Assembly (NCBI GenBank): GCA_945948535.1
Contig: CAMFBN010000012.1
Span: 1-59,875, forward strand
Source: an uncultured Clostridia bacterium
GTDB lineage: Bacteria; Bacillota; Clostridia; Oscillospirales; Oscillospiraceae
Length of the DNA stretch: 59,875 bases
Direction of reading: 5' to 3'
This document shows, in pieces, positions 1 through 8,056 of the stretch (positions are counted from its first letter, which is position 1; every line of letters begins with the position of its first letter). The notes beneath the pieces were generated by a model. That model was not told where the DNA came from, did not search any database, and saw only the letters and a program-made list of their open reading frames with translations. The translations under genes and the position numbers were made by a program.

Positions 1-50
1 ATAGCGTCAATCTCTTCCCGCGTGTAGTTCTGATTGTAATGTGGATTCAA
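1..50 (-). CDS. 5' end of an unidentified gene running off the left edge
   Basis: A leftward reading frame opens with TTG at 50, preceded by a G-rich GGGGGTGAG ribosome site. It encodes MNPHYNQNYTREEIDA before leaving the window. The TREEIDA start recalls small toxin-like proteins of clostridial mobile elements, but that is a memory-based impression from 16 residues. A good promoter lies directly upstream, which supports a real gene. Confidence 0.4.
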   Translation of the reverse strand, partial: MNPHYNQNYTREEIDA

Positions 51-71
51 GGCAGTCTCACCCCCAACATT

Positions 72-100
72 ATAATACACGAAATCGCAGCGTTTGTCAA
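72..100 (-). promoter_or_regulatory. Sigma-A-type promoter for the leftward edge gene
   Basis: On the minus strand TTGACA (100-95) and TATTAT (77-72) are separated by 17 bases, a near-consensus vegetative promoter. It points at the partial gene starting at 50. Confidence 0.6.
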
Positions 101-133
101 GCGCTATTGTATCAATTAGTACGTATATTGACA

Positions 134-183
134 GGAAATATGGCTTCTGACTGCCATTGGATAACAGTCAGAAACCATATTCC
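134..183 (-). terminator. Long hairpin after the sigma-like gene
   Basis: Arms 134-153 and 165-183 form an almost perfect stem of about 19 bp with one bulge and one mismatch. It lies just past the stop codon of the sigma-like gene. No clear T-run follows, so it may be a terminator or an mRNA-stabilising hairpin. It is framed by direct copies of ATCAATTAGTA at 111-121 and 187-197. Confidence 0.45.
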
Positions 184-191
184 AGAATCAA

Positions 192-701
192 TTAGTAACC
201 ACGGATCTTCCGTAGCTCAGTTCGGTAGCGCTTCATCTGATCTGCGAAGGTCCGCTGGGGGCGGCCCAGCGCCTTTGCAATCGCCCGGTCGGAGAGCTTG
301 TCGTTCTCTTGCCACAGGGCAAGGATGGCGTCGGCATCAGGGTCGAGTTCCCAGAGACGTTCGATCAGGCGGGTCAGCAGATCGCGATCGGCAGCGTCAT
401 CCTCCAAAAGGGTGCGTCCATCCGGGATGGCGTCCATGAGGGTGGTATCTTCATCGTCACCCTGCGGGGCATCCAAGGAGATGGCGTCGGTCTTGCGGAA
501 CACGCAGTCCATGCAGACCATGTCGCACAGCCACCATTTATTCCGGGGGCAGCTGCAGAGACAATGATCCTGCTTCTTTTTCCTGTAGGTGTTACATTCC
601 CGGACGTAGGATTCGTAAACGTCAGCAGGAACTTCAAACCACATGCGCGTCGGCTTGTCGTAAAGGGTGTTGGGTTTACTCTGGTTGACATTCTTTTTCA
701 T
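192..701 (-). CDS. Sigma-70 region-4-like regulator with N-terminal Cys cluster
   Basis: A 169-residue protein. The C-terminal half resembles sigma region 4: LWELDPDADAILALW, then a helix-turn-helix around LSDRAIAKALGRPQRTFADQ. Such short sigma-like proteins are frequent in Clostridia conjugative and phage-like elements, where they probably act as element transcription regulators. The middle carries an unusual Cys cluster (CLCSCPRNKWWLCDMVCMDC, about residues 30-49) that could bind metal. Start 701 was chosen because AGGAGG lies 9 bases upstream; the frame stays open further upstream but without a ribosome site. It is divergent from the large defence operon to its right, so it may be a relic of the element that brought that operon or a regulator of it. 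The family call is from pattern only. Confidence 0.6.
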   Translation of the reverse strand: MKKNVNQSKPNTLYDKPTRMWFEVPADVYESYVRECNTYRKKKQDHCLCSCPRNKWWLCDMVCMDCVFRKTDAISLDAPQGDDEDTTLMDAIPDGRTLLEDDAADRDLLTRLIERLWELDPDADAILALWQENDKLSDRAIAKALGRPQRTFADQMKRYRTELRKIRGY

Positions 702-1171
702 AATACGGGCCCTCCTCTGGCCCCACGACCGCTGAAGGCGTGGAGAAGCGGAGAGCCCGTATGGGTGCCAGCGGCAAAATGGACGCAGAAATCCCACCCG
801 ATGCGAGAGAACAATGTCTCCGCTTCAAGTTGCGTCCAGCTGTTCGCGTGCTGGCCTTGTATTCAGTTGTCGGCATCACCGCCGTGGCGAACAGTTCCTT
901 TATGTGCACTCGGAACGATCACGTCGGTGAGCCAGAGCCTTTTATCGTCTTGCTCAGGACTCCAAGAACAAGAGTCTGTTTTTGTGGATTTACAAACATT
1001 AACTGCATCAGATAATTGAAAAACAAACTCTGAGATGATATAATCAAAAAGTGCAGTTGATCTTTGCCCAGAAAATGCCTTCTCTCGTTCCCTGCATATA
1101 TCCTACAAAATGGAACTGGGATACCTGTCAAGGCCAAGGGAACATCAATTCTGGGAAAAGTGGGAGAATAA
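702..1171. other. Gene-free region between the sigma-like gene and the defence operon
   Basis: Open frames here are short and lack ribosome sites. The only structured signals seen are the sigma-gene ribosome site at 711-716 and the promoter at 1016-1044. The stretch 730-910 is GC-rich and may be decayed coding DNA, but no protein was recognised. Confidence 0.5.
1016..1044 (+). promoter_or_regulatory. Promoter of the defence operon
   Basis: TTGAAA (1016-1021), a 17-base spacer and TATAAT (1039-1044) form a near-perfect sigma-A promoter. It leaves a leader of about 120 nt before the first gene at 1172. I saw no comparable promoter in the short gaps further down the operon. Confidence 0.65.
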
Positions 1172-2059
1172 ATGGGATTTTTCTGGGAGGTGAATAATCT
1201 GGAACTGAAGGACTATTTCAAACCGATTTATGAAGTGACAGTGCGCGACTTATATTCACCGAGCAGGAAGAATAGCGGAATCTTCATCACAAAGCTCTTC
1301 ATAGCAGGTGGAAGCCACCATTTCGTTCTGCCGCAAGGAATTGTCAAGGCTGAGCATGTCGAAACACAGCGGAAGATCTACAATGGAAACTTTGAGTTCA
1401 CGCCAGAACTGAAGGCAACATTCCATAAAGTTGATATCGATAGTCTGGCGTCGTTCTATCGACAGGCAATACCAGACGGTAGAGTCAGGGATGTAATGAG
1501 AAACTTCGGCGTCCCTGACGATGTGGACAAGAATCCCGATATGTTCTGTAAGGCGTTGGCATATCAGTTTGAAGCCTTCGTACAGAGCACCACGCAGGAG
1601 GCGAGTGATATTGTCCTGATAAAGTACCAGCAACTTCAGGAAATCGGCGATAAACCCTCAACGGCTCCAGCCCGGACAAAGTACCCGTCTGATGTGCCGA
1701 TGATCTCACCCAACCAGAAGTCCGTACATCAAATTTCATCCCATGATAAGGATGTGATTCATGAGTGGATCATCCAGAACAGAGGAAAGCGAGAATGGAG
1801 AGGTAGAAGACTATACTTTGCGAACCACGCAGATGTAAGGCCAAGGGCTGTGTCGAATTATGTTGATATCCCGGACACGAAGCCGGGTGAATATATAAAA
1901 GTGGCGACAAGCATGGATGCCCGTCGCCACGAAGGAAAGACCGTATGTCATTGGATCATGATTGATGATCAGGGTGATGATTGTTTTCCAAACAGTAGTA
2001 CATTTGATTTTACATTGATAGCCGAGTTTGTTTATGTTCCCAAAAAGACGGAGGTATAG
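1172..2059 (+). CDS. Unrecognised 295-residue protein, first gene of the defence operon
   Basis: I do not recognise this family. The protein is soluble, with no signal peptide or membrane segment. Two parts can be seen: an N-terminal part of about 150 residues, and a C-terminal part from about residue 180 rich in charged and aromatic residues (HEWIIQNRGKREWRGRRLYF, later VCHWIMIDDQGDDCF). The two are joined by a Pro/Ser-rich linker near 160-180. ATG 1172 has GGGAG 6 bases upstream. The next gene begins 3 bases after its stop, so the two are probably translationally coupled. Its position at the head of the operon suggests an accessory, sensor or regulatory role in the defence locus; this is inference from context only. 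Confidence 0.6.
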   Translation: MGFFWEVNNLELKDYFKPIYEVTVRDLYSPSRKNSGIFITKLFIAGGSHHFVLPQGIVKAEHVETQRKIYNGNFEFTPELKATFHKVDIDSLASFYRQAIPDGRVRDVMRNFGVPDDVDKNPDMFCKALAYQFEAFVQSTTQEASDIVLIKYQQLQEIGDKPSTAPARTKYPSDVPMISPNQKSVHQISSHDKDVIHEWIIQNRGKREWRGRRLYFANHADVRPRAVSNYVDIPDTKPGEYIKVATSMDARRHEGKTVCHWIMIDDQGDDCFPNSSTFDFTLIAEFVYVPKKTEV

Positions 2060-2062
2060 CAC

Positions 2063-2284
2063 GTGAAAGAAATGGTAGTAGAAAAATGGTCAACATTAAA
2101 AGAGGTACAAGAGTACCTTGGCGTTGGCAGAGAAACGATTCTGCAGTGGATTTCCAAGCGCAATATGCCTGCTTATAAAGTTGGTCGCCTTTGGAAATTT
2201 AAGCTGTCGGAGGTTGACGACTGGATTCGCTCTGGTGGCGCTGATGACCGCAACACGGGAAAGAAAGACGAAGAGGAACAATGA
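2063..2284 (+). CDS. Small excisionase/MerR-type helix-turn-helix DNA-binding protein
   Basis: A 73-residue protein starting with GTG, with GGAGG 8 bases upstream. It has the classic HTH_17 pattern: WSTLKEVQEYLGVGRETILQ (helices 1-2), then WISKRNMPAYKVGRLWKFKL, the basic wing, and a trp-rich end (VDDWIRS). Stand-alone proteins of this type are excisionases or local transcription factors. Here it lies 18 bases before hamA inside the defence operon, so operon autoregulation is more plausible than excision. The last 15 residues are acidic and probably disordered. Confidence 0.8.
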   Translation: MKEMVVEKWSTLKEVQEYLGVGRETILQWISKRNMPAYKVGRLWKFKLSEVDDWIRSGGADDRNTGKKDEEEQ

Positions 2285-2302
2285 TTTGATGGAGGAGAAG
2301 TA

Positions 2303-3223
2303 ATGCGAGAGGTTTTTCTTAAGCGGACTTTACCAGAAGGTGCAACTGCGAAGATTTTTCATGAAGTGCACCATACGGAAGAATTAGGGCTTAGGAATCC
2401 GAATCAGCTCCGGATATTCTGTTTGGATATTACGAACACAAAATTCTCGTATGCTTCCCTGAAAGACTTCCTCGTAGACTGCGTCGGTTATTATGTGTTT
2501 GACCGGGCAGAGATAAAGAAGTTGGAGGAAGAAGGCCATATTCACAGCATCGGTTGGCGTGCCATGCAGAGAATGCTAAAGAATGGAAAAGTTGATCAGC
2601 AAGGAACCGGTAACGAGCTGAGCGTGATTCTCCTATATGCATTTCTGGAGGATGTGCTTGGAGCACCAAAGCTGTTCAGCAAAATTGAACTCAGCGCTTT
2701 TGATCAGGTTCATAGTGACAGTGTCCATCTTCTTCCCATGCCGGATGACGATTCATATTTCCAGATGGTTTTCGGCACCTCAAATATTGTGGGTGACTTG
2801 GGTGATGCAGTGGACAAGGCGTTTGCAGCTTTGACCGAGTTGAAAAAGACTGAGGAAGATGAAGTTCAGCTCGTTTCAACATCGTTCTTGAAACAGTGCT
2901 TCGAGAACAAGGAGACTGAGAATTATTTCGTCAGCATTTTGCAGCCAAGCGAAGAACAGGTCACGCGACCGGAGCCCGCCTTCGGAATCTTTCTGGGATA
3001 TTCTATCGATCTGGATAAAAGCAAGTACACCAACAGGGAGTATCCGGGTGTGGTTGCCCAGAAGATAGAGATGGATATCCGCTCGCTGATCGATGATATA
3101 AAGCAAAAAATCGATGAGCTCGGTATGGATTCATACTCGTTTTATATTTACGTTCTGCCGCTTGATGAGGCAGAAGCGGACAAAAAGGCTATCCTGCAGG
3201 AGCTACTGATAGGAGGAGAATAA
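2303..3223 (+). CDS. hamA: HamA-like protein (DUF1837), Hachiman defence nuclease subunit with altered active site
   Basis: A 306-residue protein of the DUF1837/HamA family, partner of the HamB helicase in Hachiman anti-phage systems. In known Hachiman the two form a complex that senses DNA damage and releases HamA nuclease activity. Family landmarks visible here are NELSVILLYAFLEDVLGAPK (104-123), SKIEL (126-130), the S-D-x-V-H-L strand (138-143, D139) and G-T-S-N followed by a helix with DAVDKAF (158-174). In the members I recall, the last motif reads G-E-x-K, supplying the Glu and Lys of a PD-(D/E)xK site; here these positions are T159 and N161. The protein may therefore be a poor or inactive nuclease, or use other residues. 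ATG 2303 follows GGAGGAG; hamB starts 3 bases after its stop. Confidence 0.8.
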   Translation: MREVFLKRTLPEGATAKIFHEVHHTEELGLRNPNQLRIFCLDITNTKFSYASLKDFLVDCVGYYVFDRAEIKKLEEEGHIHSIGWRAMQRMLKNGKVDQQGTGNELSVILLYAFLEDVLGAPKLFSKIELSAFDQVHSDSVHLLPMPDDDSYFQMVFGTSNIVGDLGDAVDKAFAALTELKKTEEDEVQLVSTSFLKQCFENKETENYFVSILQPSEEQVTRPEPAFGIFLGYSIDLDKSKYTNREYPGVVAQKIEMDIRSLIDDIKQKIDELGMDSYSFYIYVLPLDEAEADKKAILQELLIGGE

Positions 3224-3226
3224 GGG

Positions 3227-5866
3227 ATGGATGCAAATGTCAGAGGCCGCACCATTGGGCAGCGAATCTTCTCAGAAATAGATGACAATCCCTATCTGAA
3301 CAAGCTGTACTCTGGTCTCCTCTACAACTATGCCATCAAGCTCTTTAAGCTGACAGGGGTTGAAGAACGACCTGTAAAACTAATGGACGTTCTTCGGTTT
3401 GCCGACCTACTTTCCAAATCTGATGATCCGGAGAAAGCCGAATCGCACCACACATGGGCGCAGGAAATGATAGCGTTGGCAGAAGAACTGAACGGTGAGA
3501 GTAAGGTGCTTAGGGTTTTTAAGGATTCCGTTCTCTCTTCGACCGGTAACTATCAAGGCTTGGATCTGCGGTTTGAGAAAGATAGCGATTATAAGGTTCC
3601 TCGGTACGATCCGTTGGAGCAGATGTTTTTTGAATACAACAAAGAAGCCTATCAGATTCCGGCTGAGCCTGATAAGTATTTCTTCCATGTCCAGAAAGGC
3701 ATCTATGACCACTTTGATGATCAGTACATTAGTTATTCTGCTCCGACGTCCTTGGGCAAGTCGTACCTGATGCGACTGTTGATAAAAGAAAAAATCCAGA
3801 ATGGCGAAAAGCGTAACTTTGCCATTCTGGTTCCCACTAAGGCGCTGATTAACGAAGTGACAGAGAAACTGACGAGTGAGTTGGAAGACCTGCTGCAGGA
3901 ACGAGATTACCGTATTGTGAATTCCGCAGGTGCCCTTGCCTTAAAGGATAAGACGCACAGCTTCATTTTTGTAGTCACACCTGAGCGGATGCTATATGTA
4001 ATGAGTGATCCAGAAGCGGTATCTATCGATTATATGTTCGTTGATGAAGCGCACAAGATTTCCGAGCGGGATGGACGTAGTGCTTTCTACTATAAGGTAG
4101 TACAGATGGCAGTTCAGGACAAGGCCAAAAAAGCACATGTCTTCTTTGCCTCTCCGAGTATTGCCAATCCGGACGTATTCTTCCGGGTAATACCAGAGTG
4201 GGATCATGGACATGACTTTAGCTTGGCAACACAGTATGCGCCGGTCAGCCAGGAGAAGTTTATTGTAGATTTCCGCGAACACGGCATTTACATCGTAAAT
4301 GATAGGAAAGATCAAATAGAGCGCATTTCAAGCCTTCCACAGGATCGTGAATGGCTGGATTTTCTTTTTGATGTTGGTGCGGGAATGCGAAATATCGTGT
4401 ATTGTTCTGGCCGGGATTCTGGGATAAAAAATGCTCGCGATTATGCAGGCAAACTTGATGATCTGAATATACCGGAGCTTGACGAGTTATCCGCACTAAT
4501 CAAGGAAACTGTCCATGATGATTACTATTTGGCCGAATTGGTAAAGAAAGGCGTTGCGTATCACATGGGCTATCTCCCCACGACTATTAGAATGCGCATT
4601 GAGGAGTTGTACAGGGAGAACAAGATTAAAACCATATTTTGTACTCGCACTCTGTTGGAAGGCGTAAACCTACCAGCGGACAACCTGTTCATCACCAGCA
4701 AAAAAAGTGGCGGTCACGAATTGAATGCCGTCGACTTCAGGAATCTTGTGGGGCGCGTTGGACGTATCGAATTTAACCTGTATGGGAATGTGTTTCTGCT
4801 CTGCTTGAAGCGTTACACCAAATTTGCGGAATATGAGGCGCTGGTGAAAGCGGCCATTCCGTCTATACAGCTCCCTTTCGCTGCCCCAATTATGCCGGAG
4901 CAGATGAAGGACATCGTATCAAAGCTGGTTAAAGGAGAGATTCCAGTCTTTGAGGATATTGATGAAAGAGATACAGAACAGAACGCACAAAATGCCTTTT
5001 TGAGAAGAATTGTAAACATGCTTGTCCACGATATCGTGAAGGGCAAGAGAAGCCGGATTGTGCATGAGTTCAGGGACTACCTTGATGACGATACATTGAA
5101 TCAGATCAAGGAGAAGTTTGCTGACCGGGCTGATCTCATCGACGACGATATCAACTCATCGGTGGATCAAAATGAGCGGCTACGGGATGCCATCATTCGC
5201 GGACAAATACCGATTCCTCCCAGAAACGCTACAACGCACGGGCAGATGCTTGCATTTCTCGAGAAGCTCTGCGAAGTGTTTATGTGGGAGCACTTTGAAA
5301 AGTTCACACTTGGATATAGAGATAAGGATGGTAAGCATTCAAAGCTGAGGTGGTATGCAAAGCTTGTCCTAATGTGGACATCCGGCAAGGGAATAAAGTA
5401 CATCATAAACGACAATTTGGAGCATTGCAAAGAGACTGGCAAGGTATGGATTTATGGACACACTCAAGATTTCGATCCTGATTCAGATGGACAGAAAAAT
5501 CAGGTGATTGCGAGTGTGCTTCAGGACATTGACGATATCCTGCTCTTTCGGCTGTCTACATACTTTCTGCGCTTTTCCAGCGTATATAAATCGCTTCATA
5601 ACGGAGAAGCGCCGTCGCCGGATTGGTACGAGTTCATTGAATATGGAACCACGTTGCCCATTCCGATTTTCCTTCAGAGAAACGGTTTCTCGCGGGAAAG
5701 CGCGATCTATATCTCTGAGCATAACGAGAAGAACCAGTACGTGGACTACGATGAAGATGATAATTATATTCTCCACATGGCGCTTCTCAACTGTCCTGAT
5801 TATGGTGTCCGTAAGGATGCCAAAAAGGTCTATTACAACATAAGAGAATTATTCGCTGAGGAATAA
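3227..5866 (+). CDS. hamB: HamB-like superfamily 2 helicase of a Hachiman system
   Basis: An 879-residue DEAD/DEAH-type helicase. Motif I is SAPTSLGKS (171-179), motif Ia VPTKALINEV, motif II DEAH (about 273-276) and motif VI LVGRVGR (about 507-513). An N-terminal extension of 160 residues precedes the motor, and a C-terminal all-alpha part of about 330 residues follows. In Hachiman, HamB is the ATP-driven DNA sensor that holds HamA in check until it meets damaged or unusual DNA. Adjacency to hamA, the 3-base gap and matching length support the pair. The catalytic motifs look intact, unlike those of HamA. The next gene begins after 54 bases without an obvious terminator. Confidence 0.85.
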   Translation: MDANVRGRTIGQRIFSEIDDNPYLNKLYSGLLYNYAIKLFKLTGVEERPVKLMDVLRFADLLSKSDDPEKAESHHTWAQEMIALAEELNGESKVLRVFKDSVLSSTGNYQGLDLRFEKDSDYKVPRYDPLEQMFFEYNKEAYQIPAEPDKYFFHVQKGIYDHFDDQYISYSAPTSLGKSYLMRLLIKEKIQNGEKRNFAILVPTKALINEVTEKLTSELEDLLQERDYRIVNSAGALALKDKTHSFIFVVTPERMLYVMSDPEAVSIDYMFVDEAHKISERDGRSAFYYKVVQMAVQDKAKKAHVFFASPSIANPDVFFRVIPEWDHGHDFSLATQYAPVSQEKFIVDFREHGIYIVNDRKDQIERISSLPQDREWLDFLFDVGAGMRNIVYCSGRDSGIKNARDYAGKLDDLNIPELDELSALIKETVHDDYYLAELVKKGVAYHMGYLPTTIRMRIEELYRENKIKTIFCTRTLLEGVNLPADNLFITSKKSGGHELNAVDFRNLVGRVGRIEFNLYGNVFLLCLKRYTKFAEYEALVKAAIPSIQLPFAAPIMPEQMKDIVSKLVKGEIPVFEDIDERDTEQNAQNAFLRRIVNMLVHDIVKGKRSRIVHEFRDYLDDDTLNQIKEKFADRADLIDDDINSSVDQNERLRDAIIRGQIPIPPRNATTHGQMLAFLEKLCEVFMWEHFEKFTLGYRDKDGKHSKLRWYAKLVLMWTSGKGIKYIINDNLEHCKETGKVWIYGHTQDFDPDSDGQKNQVIASVLQDIDDILLFRLSTYFLRFSSVYKSLHNGEAPSPDWYEFIEYGTTLPIPIFLQRNGFSRESAIYISEHNEKNQYVDYDEDDNYILHMALLNCPDYGVRKDAKKVYYNIRELFAEE

Positions 5867-5920
5867 GCAGAAAACTGATAGAGCGTACCAAAGACGTTAT
5901 CAGAGAAGGAGACGAAGAAA

Positions 5921-8050
5921 ATGGCTATATTGGATGAACTGGTCACCCAGATTGAGAATCCCGATCTGCGTGCTCGGATTGCTGCAGAGGTGGAAAAGCT
6001 GGCGAAACAGAAGAAGTTCGGATTGGTGTTTGAAGAGCATCTGCCGGAATGTACGCCTTTGTGGGATATTCCTGTCAAAAAAGGCGGCAAAGTCGCTTTG
6101 AAGGCCGGACAGGTCAGTGATTTCTATACCGTGCTCAAAATCGAGGATGGCATTGCCACATGCCTGAATAAAGACAAGAGCGCTACGGCAGAGTTCAAGG
6201 TCGATGAACTTGTCAGCGTGGCGGAGTTTGGGGAGCCAATTTACCCTTATCTCAAGCCCATTGATACTGTCTGCAATGCGCCAGACAGTGACCTGTGGCA
6301 CACGCTGATCGAGGCAGACAATTACCATGCTCTGCAGCTCCTAGAGTATCTCTATGCCGGGAAGGTGGATTGCATCTACATTGATCCCCCCTACAACACT
6401 GGGGCGAGAGACTGGAAATACAACAACGATTATGTGGATAACAGCGACCAGTATCGCCACAGCAAGTGGCTTTCCATGATGGAGAAGCGTTTGAAGTTGG
6501 CGAAGCGGCTACTCAATCCGAAAGATTCCGTTCTGATTGTGACTATTGACGAAAAAGAGTATCTGCACCTCGGGTGTCTGCTGGAAGAGATATTTCCGAA
6601 TGCGAGGATGCAGATGATTACATCAAGAATCAATAAAAAGGCATCCACCCGAGTGGGGCAATTTGCTCGATGTGATGAATATATTTTCCTACTGCAATTT
6701 GGGGAAATGAATATTCAAAAAACTAAATACTCGATGCTTGATGTTACAGATAACAGTAATCCGGATGCTAAAGAGGCGAAAACAGATACGATATGGAATA
6801 GTATGCTTCGCCGAGGTTCGGAAGGTTCGTCAAGACAAGAATCTCCCAATTTATTCTATCCGGTTTGGGTTAACGAAAAAGCTAAAAGGATAGAAGCCGT
6901 AGGGGAACCCTTGCCATTAAATGTCGACAGACACGATGTGGAGAAAAAACCTCCCAAGCCCGGATTACGAGCAGTATGGCCTATTCGGACGGATGATAGT
7001 GAAGGCAGATGGCAGCTTGGGTTCGATACTTTGAGAAGCTATTTGGATCAAGGTATTGCAAAGTTGGGGGCATATAACAAAAAGCGTGATCAATGGGCCA
7101 TTGTATTCTTAAAGAAGAAACAGAAGGAACAACTGGCAGATGGTGTTCTGATCTCAAAGGGCAAAGATTCAGATGGCTCTTTAATTTTAGAATGGAACGA
7201 AGCCACGGAACAAGACCGTGAGCCAAAAACAATGTGGGTTCGTGATTGGCATGACGCCAGCACATACGGTACGAACCTTATAGATAAAATAATACCTAAG
7301 AGGGATTTTGCTTTCCCCAAATCCCTATATGCCGTCCAAGATACCCTCCGCTTCTTTGTTGCCAACAAACCTAACGCCCTCATCGTGGACTTCTTCGCAG
7401 GCTCTGGCACCACACTCCACGCAGTCAATCTGTTGAATGCAGAGGACAGCGGACACCGCCGCTGCATCCTAGTCACGAATAACGAGGTGTCGGCAGACGA
7501 GGCCAAGACTCTCTCCGCCCAAGGCTACCAGCCTGGCGATCCGGAGTGGGAAAAGCTCGGCATTGCCCGTTATGTTACATGGCCGCGTACAGTGTGCTCC
7601 ATTGAAGGGCACGATATCAATGGAAGCCCACTAAAAGGTAATTATCTTGGCAGCGATCTTCCAATGGCAAATGGTTTCAAGGCAAATGCTGCCTACTTCA
7701 AGCTCGGTTTCCTTGATAAAAATGCCGTCGCACTTGGCAGACAGTTTAAGGAGATGCTGCCCACGTTGTGGATGAAGGCCGGTGCGCATGGTGCCTATCC
7801 GACCATTGGTGATGACCAATTGGACATGCTGATCCTGCCTGAGAACAAGTTCGCCGTGCTGGTGGATGAGAAGCAGTACATGAAATTTGTCGAGGAGTTG
7901 GATGAACACCCGGAGATTGAGACTGTGTTCATCATCACAGATTCAGAATCTGGCTATCGTGATATGATCGCCGGACTGGATGTCAAGGAAAGCTACCAAC
8001 TCTACCGGGACTATCTCGACAATTTCCGTATCAACGCAGCAAGGAGGTAA
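5921..8050 (+). CDS. Type III-like adenine-specific DNA methyltransferase (Mod)
   Basis: A 709-residue N6-adenine methyltransferase of the beta order: the catalytic DPPYNTG motif (about 155-161) comes before the AdoMet-binding motif VDFFAGSGTT (about 489-498). Between them, about residues 240-440, lies a variable AT-richer part that should be the target recognition domain; a local drop in GC at about 6.65-7.3 kb fits domain exchange. In type III systems Mod both recognises the site and methylates one strand. A Res-like helicase follows after 6 bases, with GGAGG at this gene's end serving the next start. Here the pair is embedded in a larger operon, so methylation may mark self for several effectors. 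Confidence 0.9.
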   Translation: MAILDELVTQIENPDLRARIAAEVEKLAKQKKFGLVFEEHLPECTPLWDIPVKKGGKVALKAGQVSDFYTVLKIEDGIATCLNKDKSATAEFKVDELVSVAEFGEPIYPYLKPIDTVCNAPDSDLWHTLIEADNYHALQLLEYLYAGKVDCIYIDPPYNTGARDWKYNNDYVDNSDQYRHSKWLSMMEKRLKLAKRLLNPKDSVLIVTIDEKEYLHLGCLLEEIFPNARMQMITSRINKKASTRVGQFARCDEYIFLLQFGEMNIQKTKYSMLDVTDNSNPDAKEAKTDTIWNSMLRRGSEGSSRQESPNLFYPVWVNEKAKRIEAVGEPLPLNVDRHDVEKKPPKPGLRAVWPIRTDDSEGRWQLGFDTLRSYLDQGIAKLGAYNKKRDQWAIVFLKKKQKEQLADGVLISKGKDSDGSLILEWNEATEQDREPKTMWVRDWHDASTYGTNLIDKIIPKRDFAFPKSLYAVQDTLRFFVANKPNALIVDFFAGSGTTLHAVNLLNAEDSGHRRCILVTNNEVSADEAKTLSAQGYQPGDPEWEKLGIARYVTWPRTVCSIEGHDINGSPLKGNYLGSDLPMANGFKANAAYFKLGFLDKNAVALGRQFKEMLPTLWMKAGAHGAYPTIGDDQLDMLILPENKFAVLVDEKQYMKFVEELDEHPEIETVFIITDSESGYRDMIAGLDVKESYQLYRDYLDNFRINAARR

Positions 8051-8056
8051 GCGAAA

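Noticed and set aside
1485..2062. Leftward frames opposite the first operon gene
   Set aside because: They are short, lack ribosome sites and lie antisense to a continuous rightward gene with coupled neighbours.
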